Shown here: positions 46,102 to 55,413 of the stretch, piece by piece | Layout: each line of letters starts with the position of its first letter | How positions within the stretch are numbered: position 1 is the first letter of the stretch | Source of the DNA: Lishizhenia tianjinensis | GTDB lineage: Bacteria > Bacteroidota > Bacteroidia > Flavobacteriales_D > Crocinitomicaceae | Direction of reading: 5' to 3' | DNA: 64,000 bases | Assembly (NCBI GenBank): GCA_943330745.2 | Contig: CALQIX020000016.1 | Coordinates: forward strand, 20,374 to 84,373 | Made by a program: the position numbers and the translations under genes | The notes under the pieces: model-generated | Seen by the model: the letters and a program-made list of their open reading frames with translations, nothing else | Told to the model about the DNA's origin: nothing | Database searches by the model: none

Positions 46102-47346
46102 TTATACTGTCGTTGTCAATAACTCATACCTTAACCAATTCAAGGCGCTCAATACAGTCATTTGAAGGTTTCTTTCGCGATTATCTCCGAATTGAAATTT
46201 TTTAGCCTTTACTCCATTATTTGTTGCAAGTCCTATCCAAACCAATCCAACGGGTTTGTCTTCAGTTCCTCCCAATGGCCCGGCGATACCCGTAGTGGAA
46301 ATACACACGTCGACACCTAATTTTTTAAGTCCACCCACAGCCATTTCCTGAGCAATTATCTCACTAACAGCCCCGTTTGTCAATAACGTTTCTTTTTTAA
46401 TATCCAATAAAGACTCTTTGATATCATAAGAATAAGTCAATAAAGAACCCTCAAAATATTCAGATGCACCTGAAACAGATACTATTTGATTCGCTAATAA
46501 ACCAGAGGTACAACTTTCTACTGTTCCTATTTTGAGGTTTCTATCTTTCAGTAATTTGCCAATTATTTGGGGTAAAGTATCATTTTCAAATCCAAACACT
46601 GCCTCAGGTAAAAGCAATTGAATTTCAGAAAGATATTCTTCTATTTTTTGTTTGTCAATTTCACCATTTGGCGATGAAAGGCGCAATTTCACTAAACCTG
46701 GTGAAGGCAAGTAGGCTAAGCCGAATCCTTCAGATCGAACTTTATTTTCCCATTCACTTATTTGTTCTGCTAAAAATGATTCACCAATACCTTGTGTTAA
46801 AATTGTTTTATGATACAGGGAATTTAACTGAAAACGTTGTTTGAACAAAGGAAAAACTTCCTCTGTCATTATTCCTTTCATTTCATACGGAACACCTGGT
46901 AATGAAATAACAATTCGATTTTCTTTTTCAAACCACATACCTGCTGCTGTTCCATAATTATTAGGTAAAATAGTGCAATTTTTTGGTAAGGCAGCTTGTT
47001 GAATATTTGATTCAAGCATGGGTCTGTTTCTACTTGTAAAATAGTTAGTTATCTTTTCTAAAGTAGGTTTATGTATCTCAAGTTCTGTATTGAAAAATCG
47101 AGCCAATGTATGCTTAGTAATGTCGTCTTTTGTTGGACCTAATCCACCGGTAATTAAAACCACATCTGCTCGATTGATTGCATATTCAACCGTTTCAATT
47201 ATTTTGTCTGCTTGATCTGAAATTGTTAGTCCTTCTATTACTGAACCACCTAATTTTGATAACTCTTGTCCTATCCAAGCCGCATTTGTATTGATTGTTT
47301 GCCCAATTAACAACTCATCGCCAATAGAAATTACAATTGCTTTCAT
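46102..47346 (-). CDS. cinA: CinA-family protein (nicotinamide-nucleotide amidase domain)
   Basis: The 414-residue protein has both CinA halves: an N-terminal MoaB/MogA-like domain (ISIGDELLIGQTINTNAAWI, TGGLGPTKDD) and a C-terminal PncC amidase domain (GTVESCTSGLLANQI, TTGIAGPLGGTEDKPVG). These proteins recycle NMN and ADP-ribose-type products and are linked with competence in some species. It overlaps the rlmD-like gene by 4 nt. Confidence 0.94.
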   Translation of the reverse strand: MKAIVISIGDELLIGQTINTNAAWIGQELSKLGGSVIEGLTISDQADKIIETVEYAINRADVVLITGGLGPTKDDITKHTLARFFNTELEIHKPTLEKITNYFTSRNRPMLESNIQQAALPKNCTILPNNYGTAAGMWFEKENRIVISLPGVPYEMKGIMTEEVFPLFKQRFQLNSLYHKTILTQGIGESFLAEQISEWENKVRSEGFGLAYLPSPGLVKLRLSSPNGEIDKQKIEEYLSEIQLLLPEAVFGFENDTLPQIIGKLLKDRNLKIGTVESCTSGLLANQIVSVSGASEYFEGSLLTYSYDIKESLLDIKKETLLTNGAVSEIIAQEMAVGGLKKLGVDVCISTTGIAGPLGGTEDKPVGLVWIGLATNNGVKAKKFQFGDNRERNLQMTVLSALNWLRYELLTTTV

Positions 47347-48794
47347 GTAGTGGTTTTTTTGAATTTCGCAATGGATTCAATATGTCCGGTATGTGGAAAT
47401 TGATCGGCTAAGGAAAATTTAAGCAATTCATATCCAGCTTGCACAAGCGTATCTGTATCTCTCGCTTGTGTTGACGGATTACAGGAGATATAAACTATGT
47501 TTTCTGCCCCCAAATCTATTACTTTCTGTAATGTTTTTGGCGCAATTCCAGCACGAGGAGGGTCAAGTATTATAGATGCAATTTTCCCATTCAATTCAGG
47601 CTTTTCTTTCAGGAATTTTCCAACATCTGCTGCAAAAAACTCCAAGCCTTTCAACTGATTAACTTGCGCATTTCGTTTCGCATCCTCAATTGCCTCTGGC
47701 ACAATATCAACTCCTATAACCTTTATTCCGTTTGACCTTTTTGCAAGAATTTGACCTATTGTTCCTGTTCCACAAAATAAATCCAAAACTACTTTGTCAG
47801 ATTTGATTTCCTCCTCAAAAACATATTCAAGTGCCTTATTATACAACAATTCGGCGCATGCTGGATTCGTCTGAAAAAAGCTTTCCATGCTAATTTCAAA
47901 TGATAAATCCACTAATTTTTCAGTTACAACGGGTTTTCCGTACAGTAATTTATTGTCACCATTTTCAATTTTTGCACGGTCCGCAACATTGTCATTTATG
48001 GTGTGCTGAATTCCTGCAATTCGATCGCCCATACCATTCAATATAAATGATACAAAGCTTTCTCGATCAAAATTTTCGAGTCCCTCTGAAGACGTTACTA
48101 AATTAATGAGTAATTGATTTTGATAAAATGATTTACGAACGACGATGTGCCTGTAAAATCCTGTTTTTTTTGGGGGATGCCAAGCTGGCAAATTTGTGTT
48201 TTTCAAATAATCTTGGATCCTTGTTAAAAAGGTTTCCCATTGTTCATCAAAAAGTCCACTTGGTTTTTTTAAATTTTCAACCTTCCACCAAGTCCCTCGC
48301 CGCTTAAATCCCAATGCAAATGCCTCGTCCAATTCCTCACCAGTTTCAGGCACGTGCTCAATGGAAGAAAAACTATATTCCATTTTGTTTCGATAGAAAT
48401 AGGCTTGTGGTGATTCAATGAATGAATCGAAAACTGAATCAATATCTTTAATACCCGCCAACCTAGAAAATGTTTCTAAGGTAGATTTTTGTTTGTATTT
48501 TCCTTGAATTGATAATGGTATTCGGACATATGGTCCACCAGAAATTTCTTGGAATTGTGTTTCTGTTTCAAATTCAGACCGTTTGATTACATCAATTAAG
48601 TTTGCCTCTGCGTGCTTTTTTCGTTTCGTGGTAATTTTTGCAGAAACTGTTTGACCTGGGAAAGAATTGTCTACAAAAACAATAAAGTTTCCATCCTCTG
48701 TTGGGATCTTGGCAATTCCTCTTCCTCCAAATGCATAATCAACAATCTCTAATTCTACAATTTCCCCACGATTAAATAGATTTGTTGCGCTCAT
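47343..48794 (-). CDS. rlmD: TrmA/RlmD-family RNA m5U methyltransferase, without Fe-S cysteines
   Basis: The 483-residue enzyme has an N-terminal TRAM domain (GEIVELEIVDYAFGGRGIAKI), SAM motif DLFCGTGTIG, and the catalytic Cys in VYISCNPSTQARD. Such enzymes make 5-methyluridine in 23S rRNA (U1939 or U747) or tRNA (U54). In E. coli RlmD four cysteines bind a [4Fe-4S] cluster; the matching places here read SGGPYVRIPLS and KKPSGLFDEQ without Cys. The rRNA site is therefore uncertain. The gene lies in the upp-to-cinA operon. Confidence 0.88.
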   Translation of the reverse strand: MSATNLFNRGEIVELEIVDYAFGGRGIAKIPTEDGNFIVFVDNSFPGQTVSAKITTKRKKHAEANLIDVIKRSEFETETQFQEISGGPYVRIPLSIQGKYKQKSTLETFSRLAGIKDIDSVFDSFIESPQAYFYRNKMEYSFSSIEHVPETGEELDEAFALGFKRRGTWWKVENLKKPSGLFDEQWETFLTRIQDYLKNTNLPAWHPPKKTGFYRHIVVRKSFYQNQLLINLVTSSEGLENFDRESFVSFILNGMGDRIAGIQHTINDNVADRAKIENGDNKLLYGKPVVTEKLVDLSFEISMESFFQTNPACAELLYNKALEYVFEEEIKSDKVVLDLFCGTGTIGQILAKRSNGIKVIGVDIVPEAIEDAKRNAQVNQLKGLEFFAADVGKFLKEKPELNGKIASIILDPPRAGIAPKTLQKVIDLGAENIVYISCNPSTQARDTDTLVQAGYELLKFSLADQFPHTGHIESIAKFKKTTT

Positions 48795-48803
48795 TTCTTT
48801 GTT

Positions 48804-49502
48804 TTATAATTCAAGTAATTTCCAAGGTAATTGACTTAAATTGGTTATTTGATTGATGTGTTTTATTTGTTTTTCCTCAATTTGTGGATTGAAATGTACG
48901 GCCTTCATTCCAACACGCTCAGCACCGAGAATATCAACTTCATAATCATCTCCAATCATGAAGGAATTTTCGGCAGTCGCTCCTGCTTTATTCATTGCAA
49001 ATTGAAATATTTTTGGGTCTGGTTTATTGAAACCTACTTCTTCGGAGCAAACAATGATATCGAAAAAAGTCTTCAGTTTACAATTCTTTAATTTTATGTA
49101 TTGAACTTCCTTAAATCCATTCGTAATAATATGCATTTCATATCCGATTTTTTTCAATTCAGATAAAGTTTCGAGTGTGTTAGGGAACAATTCGGTTTGT
49201 TTAGGCGAAAGTTCAACATATCCATCACTAAAGTGTTTGATCAACTTAGGGGCATCTAACTTCCAATTTTCCAAGGTCTTTCTAAATCGCTCGTCTCTTA
49301 AAAATTCTTTGGTGATTTCTTTCTTCCCATACGATTTCCACAATGAAGCATTTACTTCTACATAGTGATCATGAAATGCTATAAAACTAAAGTTCGGTTG
49401 TTCTATTTTAGCCTCGTTATACAATTGATTAAGAGCTCGTTTTGAATTGCCATCAAAATCCCACAAGGTTCTATCTAAGTCAAAAAATAAGTGCTTTTTC
49501 AT
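48804..49502 (-). CDS. yjjG: YjjG-type HAD hydrolase (noncanonical pyrimidine nucleotidase)
   Basis: The 232-residue HAD protein starts at MKKHLFFDLDRTLWDFDGNS with nucleophile Asp8 and acid Asp10 in FDLDRT. Motif II Thr is in HIITNGF, and motif IV is in MIGDDYEVDILGA. The N-terminal WDFDGNS and the later EEVGFNKPDPKIF match YjjG-like nucleotidases, which remove phosphate from damaged or unusual pyrimidine nucleotides. The frame is open upstream to 49571, but that would overlap the preceding gene by 70 nt. The chosen start overlaps its stop by 1 nt. Next to upp, a pyrimidine role is sensible. Confidence 0.85.
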   Translation of the reverse strand: MKKHLFFDLDRTLWDFDGNSKRALNQLYNEAKIEQPNFSFIAFHDHYVEVNASLWKSYGKKEITKEFLRDERFRKTLENWKLDAPKLIKHFSDGYVELSPKQTELFPNTLETLSELKKIGYEMHIITNGFKEVQYIKLKNCKLKTFFDIIVCSEEVGFNKPDPKIFQFAMNKAGATAENSFMIGDDYEVDILGAERVGMKAVHFNPQIEEKQIKHINQITNLSQLPWKLLEL

Positions 49503-49966
49503 TATGTAAATACAAAATAAGCAAGCGATGTTGTTATTAATCCACTTAACAATATGCCCACAAAAACCCATAAAAAAGTATCCTTATCTTTCCCGTAAAA
49601 TTTAGCCACAATGATTGTACCTACAGGAATTGAAAGTAAGGAAGGAGCAATAAAACAGATCCCAAATTTCCCTAATGAATGTTTGAGTTTTAGCGTTAAT
49701 TTGTTGCCACGTGTAAAGATTTTCTTTTTTGGAATTACCTTACCACTTCTTATCAATTCTTCCTCCTTTTTCAGTTTGTTTATTTTAGTTCTCTTCATGA
49801 TAAATTCAGCGGCAAAATAAAAAAAGAGTGAGCTTAATGTAGCCCCTGAAACGGCACTAACGTAGGTAGAAAGAAAACTCATCCCAAGAGGGACACCCGC
49901 AAAGGGTGAAAATAAAAATTTTATTGTCGATAACAAAAAAACACTCGAAAATGCTGCCCAATTCAT
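49502..49966 (-). CDS. Small multi-pass membrane protein, unknown
   Basis: The 154-residue protein has hydrophobic segments near residues 5-22, 28-52, 100-118 and 128-150, with a basic cytoplasmic loop in the middle (KKKIFTRGNKLTLKLKH). The second half resembles small DedA- or COG2426-like membrane proteins (GICFIAPSLLSIPVGTIIVAKFYG), but I cannot place it in a named family. It lies 2 nt after upp and overlaps yjjG by 1 nt, so it is a true operon member. Confidence 0.68.
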   Translation of the reverse strand: MNWAAFSSVFLLSTIKFLFSPFAGVPLGMSFLSTYVSAVSGATLSSLFFYFAAEFIMKRTKINKLKKEEELIRSGKVIPKKKIFTRGNKLTLKLKHSLGKFGICFIAPSLLSIPVGTIIVAKFYGKDKDTFLWVFVGILLSGLITTSLAYFVFT

Positions 49967-49968
49967 CG

Positions 49969-50616
49969 TTAAATTTTTTCTCCGTAAGCTAAATCTCCGG
50001 CATCACCAAGTCCAGGAACAATATAGGATTGAGCGGTTAATTCTTCATCTATGGCAGCGACAAAAATCTCCGTGTTTTCCGGTAAGTGCTTCTTAACATA
50101 TGCCAGAGCTTGAGGGGTTGCTATGGCTGCAACAATAAAAATTCTTTTGGGATTTCCTTGTCGTAACATCGCTTTGTAAACAGTAACCATGGAACTTCCT
50201 GTTGCTAACATGGGATCACTAATTATCCAAGTCTTTCCATCCAAATTGGGTGTTGCCATGTATTCCACATAAATTTCAAATTCTTCTGCTGTCGAATGCT
50301 TTCTGTAGGCTGAAATAAATGCACTTTCGGCATGATCGAAATAATTTAATAATCCTTGATGCATCGATAATCCAGCGCGAAGAATAGTAGCTAAAAGGAT
50401 TTCTTCCTTCACTAATTCAATTTTTGCTTGCCCTAAAGGAGTGGTAACCTTTTCTTCCTGGAAGATTAACCGTTTGGATAATTCATAGCCTAAAATTTCT
50501 GCAATACGCTCCATATTTCTTCGAAAGCGCAAGGGATCTTTTTGTATTTCAACATTTCTTATCTCTGCTAAAAAAGTATTGAGTACTGATGCCTGCTTGG
50601 AAATTGTATGTATCAT
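49969..50616 (-). CDS. upp: Uracil phosphoribosyltransferase
   Basis: The 215-residue enzyme starts MIHTISKQASVL; a 9-codon longer start (50643) is less likely. It has the PRPP loop DPMLATGSSM and the C-terminal uracil-binding segment IVPGLGDAGDLAYG. It makes UMP from uracil and PRPP in pyrimidine salvage. It is the first gene of a six-gene minus-strand operon through to 45857, and is divergent from grpE. Confidence 0.96.
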   Translation of the reverse strand: MIHTISKQASVLNTFLAEIRNVEIQKDPLRFRRNMERIAEILGYELSKRLIFQEEKVTTPLGQAKIELVKEEILLATILRAGLSMHQGLLNYFDHAESAFISAYRKHSTAEEFEIYVEYMATPNLDGKTWIISDPMLATGSSMVTVYKAMLRQGNPKRIFIVAAIATPQALAYVKKHLPENTEIFVAAIDEELTAQSYIVPGLGDAGDLAYGEKI

Positions 50617-50699
50617 TTGATTTAGCTTTTTGTAAAAATACATAGAAAATCGAGTAGGTACTTAAACTCTGTCAAAAATTCACAGAATTTGTCTAAAAT

Positions 50700-50740
50700 C
50701 TGACAGCGTGTCGCAGTTTCATCTATTGGAACTATCTTTG
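50700..50740 (+). promoter_or_regulatory. Candidate heat-shock promoter of grpE-dnaJ
   Basis: CTGACA-GCG-TGTCG (50700-50713) lies 19 nt upstream of a perfect -7 box TATCTTTG (50733-50740), in the place of the usual -33 TTTG. The same CTGWCA-N3-TGTCR pattern is before groES (4-17). A further CTGTCA lies at 50669-50674 in opposite sense to the TGACAG here. Confidence 0.6.
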
Positions 50741-50771
50741 ACATGCCAAAACCGCTTTAAAATTAGTTCAA

Positions 50772-51365
50772 ATGAAAAAGAAAGAAACAGAAGAAAATGT
50801 GTCAAATCCAGATGTTGCTAATCAAACGGATTCAACAGTTGATAATCAAATAGATAATGAGAACGATTCAACCACAGATGTGGAAATTGAGGGTACCGTT
50901 GAGGAGGAAGAGGTTGTTCAGGAAATTTCGTGGGAAGAAAAATACATGGAAATGAATGATCGTTACATGCGCTTGTATGCCGAATTTGATAATTTCCGTC
51001 GACGAACACAAAAAGAAAAAGTTGAATTAATGGGAACTGCTAGCTCAGGTGTTTTGAAAGATTTAATTCCTGTTTTGGATGACTTTGAACGGGCTATAAC
51101 CTATAATGAAACAGCTCAAGAGATTGATAGTGTAAAAGAAGGATTTGGGTTGATTTATTCTAAATATAAATTGATTTTAGAATCTAAAGGTTTAAAACCA
51201 ATGAATTCTAAAGGTCAACCATTTGATAGTGAGCTTCATGAAGCGATTGCAAATATTCCAGCACCTTCCGATGATTTAAAAGGTAAAATTATTGATGATG
51301 TGGAAAAAGGGTATTTATTGAATGAAAAAGTAGTACGCTTTGCTAAAGTGGTTGTTGGACAATAA
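50772..51365 (+). CDS. grpE: Nucleotide exchange factor GrpE
   Basis: The 197-residue protein has a long acidic, low-complexity N-terminus (to about residue 55), then the coiled-coil stalk ([28 protein letters not shown]), and the C-terminal beta-wing ([25 protein letters not shown]). GrpE frees ADP from DnaK. It precedes dnaJ by 14 nt; dnaK and hrcA are not in the window. Confidence 0.97.
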   Translation: MKKKETEENVSNPDVANQTDSTVDNQIDNENDSTTDVEIEGTVEEEEVVQEISWEEKYMEMNDRYMRLYAEFDNFRRRTQKEKVELMGTASSGVLKDLIPVLDDFERAITYNETAQEIDSVKEGFGLIYSKYKLILESKGLKPMNSKGQPFDSELHEAIANIPAPSDDLKGKIIDDVEKGYLLNEKVVRFAKVVVGQ

Positions 51366-51379
51366 AAGATAACGGAAGA

Positions 51380-52498
51380 ATGAGTCAAAAACGTGATTAT
51401 TACGAGGTTTTAGGTGTTGCAAAAAACGCTGATGAAGCTGAAATTAAAAAGGCATATAGGAAATTAGCGATCAAATTTCATCCAGATAAAAATCCTGATG
51501 ACCCAAGTGCTGAAGATAAATTTAAAGAAGCTGCGGAAGCGTATGAAGTACTAAGTAACTCTGAGAAAAAAGCGCAATACGATCGATTTGGTCACGCCGG
51601 AATGGGTGGGCAAGGAGGTTATGGTGGAGGAATGAATATGGATGACATTTTTTCACAATTTGGAGATGTTTTCGGAAGTGCGTTTGGGGGTGGAAGTTTT
51701 GGTGGTAGTAGATCAGGAGGGGGTTCTAGAACTGTACGAGGCACCAATCTTCGTGTAAAAATGAAACTTACTTTGGATGAAATTGCAAATGGCGTTAAGA
51801 AGAAAATCAAAGTTAATAAACTCATCAACGCCGATGGTGTAACCTATAAAAGTTGTTCAACATGTAACGGAACTGGTAGAATTACACGTGTTGCCCAAAC
51901 ATTCTTGGGAGCGATGCAAACACAATCTGCTTGCCATGTTTGTCAGGGAGCAGGTAAAATGATTGACAAAAAACCTGCTGATGCTGATGCACAAGGATTA
52001 AAGCGTCAAGAGGAAGTCATAGAAATTGAAATTCCTGCAGGAGTGGAAGAGGGAATGCAATTAAGTGTTTCTGGTAAAGGAAATGCTGGATCTTTTAACG
52101 GCGTACCCGGTGATTTAATCGTGGTTATTGAAGAAACAGAACATGAAGACTTACGTCGTGAAGGTGAAAACTTACACTATGATGCAGTTGTTAGTTTTAT
52201 TGAAGCCGTTCTAGGCGAATCAATTGAAGTACCAACCGTAAATGGTAAAGTAAAGATTAAAGTGGATGCAGGTACTCAAAGTGGTAAAGTTCTTCGATTA
52301 AAAGGGAAGGGGTTGCCCGTTCTTCAAGGATATGGCACGGGTGATTTATTTGTGCATATTCATGTGTGGACACCAACCAAACTTTCGAAAGAGGAACGTG
52401 AAATCTTAGATAAAATGAAGGATTCTGAAAATTTTAAACCAGGCTCAGATGCAGAAAGTAAAGGTTTCTTTCGTAGAATGAAAGATATGTTTAGTTAG
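51380..52498 (+). CDS. dnaJ: Chaperone DnaJ with a reduced zinc-finger domain
   Basis: The 372-residue protein has the J-domain with HPD at residues 34-36, a Gly-rich linker (about 75-120), and C-terminal substrate-binding domains. The zinc region has only two CXXCXGXG motifs (CSTCNGTG and CHVCQGAG) where the classic type I DnaJ has four. I believe related Flavobacteria show the same reduced form. It stimulates DnaK ATPase and brings substrates. It follows grpE and is followed 3 nt later by a CPBP protease gene. Confidence 0.95.
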   Translation: MSQKRDYYEVLGVAKNADEAEIKKAYRKLAIKFHPDKNPDDPSAEDKFKEAAEAYEVLSNSEKKAQYDRFGHAGMGGQGGYGGGMNMDDIFSQFGDVFGSAFGGGSFGGSRSGGGSRTVRGTNLRVKMKLTLDEIANGVKKKIKVNKLINADGVTYKSCSTCNGTGRITRVAQTFLGAMQTQSACHVCQGAGKMIDKKPADADAQGLKRQEEVIEIEIPAGVEEGMQLSVSGKGNAGSFNGVPGDLIVVIEETEHEDLRREGENLHYDAVVSFIEAVLGESIEVPTVNGKVKIKVDAGTQSGKVLRLKGKGLPVLQGYGTGDLFVHIHVWTPTKLSKEEREILDKMKDSENFKPGSDAESKGFFRRMKDMFS

Positions 52499-52501
52499 GA
52501 A

Positions 52502-53401
52502 ATGAGTTTTTTAACAAAAACAAGCCAAGGAAGAAATGATTTTGCAAGTTATGCATTGACAATTTGTTTGGTCATTTTAAGTTATGGATTTTTGGGCTCT
52601 TTGCCTTTGCTCATTGATTTGAAATTATCCGGTACAAGTTTCGATGAGATGATGAGTATCGAACACATGACTCGAATTTTAGGGAAAAATAGATTGTTAA
52701 TTCATTTACTTTTGCCTTTCTTTTTTATTTTTGGTTCACTTTTAGTTGGAATAAAGTACTTTCATAAACAGTCCATTCGGTCTTTTTTCACCTCAGCCAA
52801 TTCTTTTCGATGGAAACGTTTTTTTACAACCTTCTTTTTATGGTGGGTAGTAATGTCCCTGTTTTTAGTGATTTCATTTCAAACTTCTTCTGATTTAAAA
52901 TGGAATTTCAATTGGAGCAATTTTTGGCCATTGTTACTAATCTCCTTTGCAATGATACCTATTCAAACTACTGCTGAAGAGTTGTTTTTTCGAGGGTATT
53001 TGGCGAAAGCTTTTTATCAAAAAACAGGAAGTGTTCTGCATGCTATTCTCATTACGTCTATTTTGTTTGCGAGCATGCATGCGTTTAATCCCGAAGTTGA
53101 GACCCTTGGATATGGCATTCTAGTTTATTATTTTTTAACTGCCATATTTTTAGCTGTAATGACGGTAATGGACAACGGTATGGAATTATCCATGGGGTAT
53201 CATGCCGCAAATAATGTTTTTACTGCGATTATGATAACCAACAATTGGCAAGCTTTTCAAACAGATGCAGTTTTTATGGATACAGCCTCACCAACATTTG
53301 GAATTGACTCTATTTTAACCTTGGTAATTATCCAACCTTTATTTTTACTTCTTCTCTCAAAAATGTATAAATGGAATAATTGGAAAAAATTAGTGATGTA
53401 A
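52502..53401 (+). CDS. CPBP-family intramembrane metalloprotease
   Basis: The 299-residue protein has about eight hydrophobic segments and the CPBP/Abi motifs: EE-xxx-R in TAEELFFRGYL (about residues 159-169), the FxxxH-type FASMHAFNP, and a late GYHAANNVF. The family includes CAAX prenyl proteases (Rce1) and bacteriocin self-immunity proteins; the bacterial substrate is unknown. It begins 3 nt after dnaJ and may be induced along with grpE-dnaJ. Confidence 0.85.
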   Translation: MSFLTKTSQGRNDFASYALTICLVILSYGFLGSLPLLIDLKLSGTSFDEMMSIEHMTRILGKNRLLIHLLLPFFFIFGSLLVGIKYFHKQSIRSFFTSANSFRWKRFFTTFFLWWVVMSLFLVISFQTSSDLKWNFNWSNFWPLLLISFAMIPIQTTAEELFFRGYLAKAFYQKTGSVLHAILITSILFASMHAFNPEVETLGYGILVYYFLTAIFLAVMTVMDNGMELSMGYHAANNVFTAIMITNNWQAFQTDAVFMDTASPTFGIDSILTLVIIQPLFLLLLSKMYKWNNWKKLVM

Positions 53402-53436
53402 TTAATTAAGTAACTCAAAGAGAATTACTTTTTCCA

Positions 53437-53444
53437 TACTTTTG
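53437..53444 (+). promoter_or_regulatory. Promoter -7 box for trhO
   Basis: TACTTTTG matches TANNTTTG, 28 nt before the trhO ATG. No good -33 element is seen. Confidence 0.45.
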
Positions 53445-53472
53445 TAACACTCTAACCTTAATAAAACATAGT

Positions 53473-54552
53473 ATGCACCTGTGGAACACTTTAAGCAAAG
53501 AGGATTTAGAAGAAAAATTGCGTCTTAGCGGTCATGAATTTGTAACTATTTCATTTTATCAATACGCAAAAATCGAAAATCCTCACTTATTCAGAGATCA
53601 TCTTTTTCAGATGTGGTCAAATCTTGATGTTATTGGTAGAACCTATGTAGCATCTGAAGGTATTAATGCGCAACTAGCTGTACCTCATAAAAATCTGGAT
53701 CAATTTATTGAGGAATTGTATTCAATTGATTTCCTTTCAGGGATTTGGCTCAATTATTCAGTTGATGATTCTGAAGCAGAGTATTCATTTTTGAAATTAA
53801 AAGTGAAGGTTCGAAATAAAATTGTTGCCGATGGCTTAAATGATTCGACTTTCGATGTAACTAACAAAGGAAAGCATCTAAATGCTACTGAATTCAATAA
53901 TTTAATTGCACAACCAGAAACAATCTTGATTGATTTTCGGAATCATTATGAATCGGAAGTAGGCCACTTTAAAGGAGCAATTCTCCCGGATGTAGATACC
54001 TTTAGAGAGTCTTTGCCGTACATTGAAGAATCCTATTTAAAGGGACACGAGGATAAAAATCTAGTAATGTATTGCACAGGTGGAATTCGATGCGAAAAAG
54101 CATCTGCATGGTTTAAGCATCGAGGATTCAAAAATGTTCATCAGCTGGAAGGTGGTATAATCAAATATGCAAATGATTGTAAAAAAGAAGGAATAGAAAA
54201 TAAATTTATTGGAAAGAATTTCGTTTTTGACGAAAGAAGAGGGGAACGAATTTCTGACGACATTATCGCTGTTTGTCATCAATGTGGTGAACCTGCAGAT
54301 GTGCATACGAATTGCGCTAATGAGGCATGTCATCTCCTTTTTATTCAATGTGATTCATGCAAGAATAAAATGGAAAATTGTTGTTCGAATGAATGTCAAA
54401 CAATCATTCATTTGCCTATTGAAGAACAAAAAATACTACGAAAAGGCTTCGAAAACAGCAACAAAATTTTCAAAAAAGGTAGGTCTCCGAAACTTAAATT
54501 TAAATTAAACCAAGAAAAACCAATATCTTTGAATAATCAAAGTACAAATTAA
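53473..54552 (+). CDS. trhO: tRNA uridine-34 hydroxylase TrhO (rhodanese family)
   Basis: The 359-residue protein has the YceA/TrhO layout: an N-terminal acylphosphatase-like domain (GRTYVASEGINAQLAVP), a rhodanese domain with active-site Cys201 in MYCTGGIRCEKAS, and a Cys-rich C-terminal part (CHQCGEPADVHTNC, CDSCKNKMENCCSNEC) that may bind zinc. TrhO makes 5-hydroxyuridine at tRNA position 34 using O2. Its stop is directly followed by the GTG start of lgt. Confidence 0.94.
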   Translation: MHLWNTLSKEDLEEKLRLSGHEFVTISFYQYAKIENPHLFRDHLFQMWSNLDVIGRTYVASEGINAQLAVPHKNLDQFIEELYSIDFLSGIWLNYSVDDSEAEYSFLKLKVKVRNKIVADGLNDSTFDVTNKGKHLNATEFNNLIAQPETILIDFRNHYESEVGHFKGAILPDVDTFRESLPYIEESYLKGHEDKNLVMYCTGGIRCEKASAWFKHRGFKNVHQLEGGIIKYANDCKKEGIENKFIGKNFVFDERRGERISDDIIAVCHQCGEPADVHTNCANEACHLLFIQCDSCKNKMENCCSNECQTIIHLPIEEQKILRKGFENSNKIFKKGRSPKLKFKLNQEKPISLNNQSTN

Positions 54553-55413
54553 GTGAATTTAGTAATTAACTGGGATGTTTCTCCCGAAATTATAGATGGG
54601 TGGAGAACACCTAATTTATACGGCTTACTCTTCGTAACAGGATTAATCATTGGTTATTTTGTGATTAAACGGATGTTTAAAAAGGAGCAAATTGATGACA
54701 AACAATTAGATAGCTTGGTTCTTTATATGATAATTTCGATCATTGTAGGGGCCCGTTTAGGTCATGTGCTATTTTACGGTCCATACTGGGATTTTGTAGA
54801 TGTTAATGGGCATAAAGTGGAGGGCTATTTCTCTCATCCTGAATCAATTATCAAAGTATGGGAAGGTGGTTTGGCAAGTCACGGTGCAGCAATTGCAATA
54901 TTATTGGCTCTTTGGTATTATTCTCGGAAAGTGGTCAAAAAGCCTTATTTATGGATTTTAGACCGAATTGCAGCACCAATTGCCATAGCTGGTTGTTTTA
55001 TTCGATTAGGAAATTTAGTGAATCATGAAATTGTGGGAGATGTGACGAATTTGCCATGGGCCTTTAGTTTTTCTATGTATTATGATGAAGCTACAAATAT
55101 GTTTGATCCCACTCCGCGACACCCTGCGCAATTATATGAAGCAATTGCTTATTTATTTTCGTTCGGATTCCTTTTTTTCCTTTACTGGAAGAAAGAAGGT
55201 TATTTAAAGCCCGGACTTGTTTTTGGTTCTTTTTTAATTTTGACTTTCGGGTCTCGTTTTCTCGTTGAATTCATTAAATTAGGTCAAACTGCTCGTGATT
55301 TTCAATTTTCGATAAATACAGGTCAAATATTAAGTATTCCATTAATTCTGGCTGGTATTTACCTTGTTTATAAAGCATTATATGATAAAGTACAAGACAG
55401 CACAAGAAATTGA
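54553..55413 (+). CDS. lgt: Prolipoprotein diacylglyceryl transferase
   Basis: The 286-residue membrane protein has about seven hydrophobic segments and the Lgt signature GGLASHGAAIAI (about residues 106-117) and GCFIRLGNLVNHEIVGD with its key Arg. It attaches diacylglycerol to the lipobox Cys of prolipoproteins at the inner membrane. The start codon is GTG, placed immediately after the trhO stop. The 3' end overlaps map by 32 nt. Confidence 0.94.
   Translation: MNLVINWDVSPEIIDGWRTPNLYGLLFVTGLIIGYFVIKRMFKKEQIDDKQLDSLVLYMIISIIVGARLGHVLFYGPYWDFVDVNGHKVEGYFSHPESIIKVWEGGLASHGAAIAILLALWYYSRKVVKKPYLWILDRIAAPIAIAGCFIRLGNLVNHEIVGDVTNLPWAFSFSMYYDEATNMFDPTPRHPAQLYEAIAYLFSFGFLFFLYWKKEGYLKPGLVFGSFLILTFGSRFLVEFIKLGQTARDFQFSINTGQILSIPLILAGIYLVYKALYDKVQDSTRN

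Noticed and set aside
54061..54508. Overlapping frames within trhO on both strands
   Set aside because: TrhO is conserved through this region including its Cys-rich end; the alternative frames show no family features.
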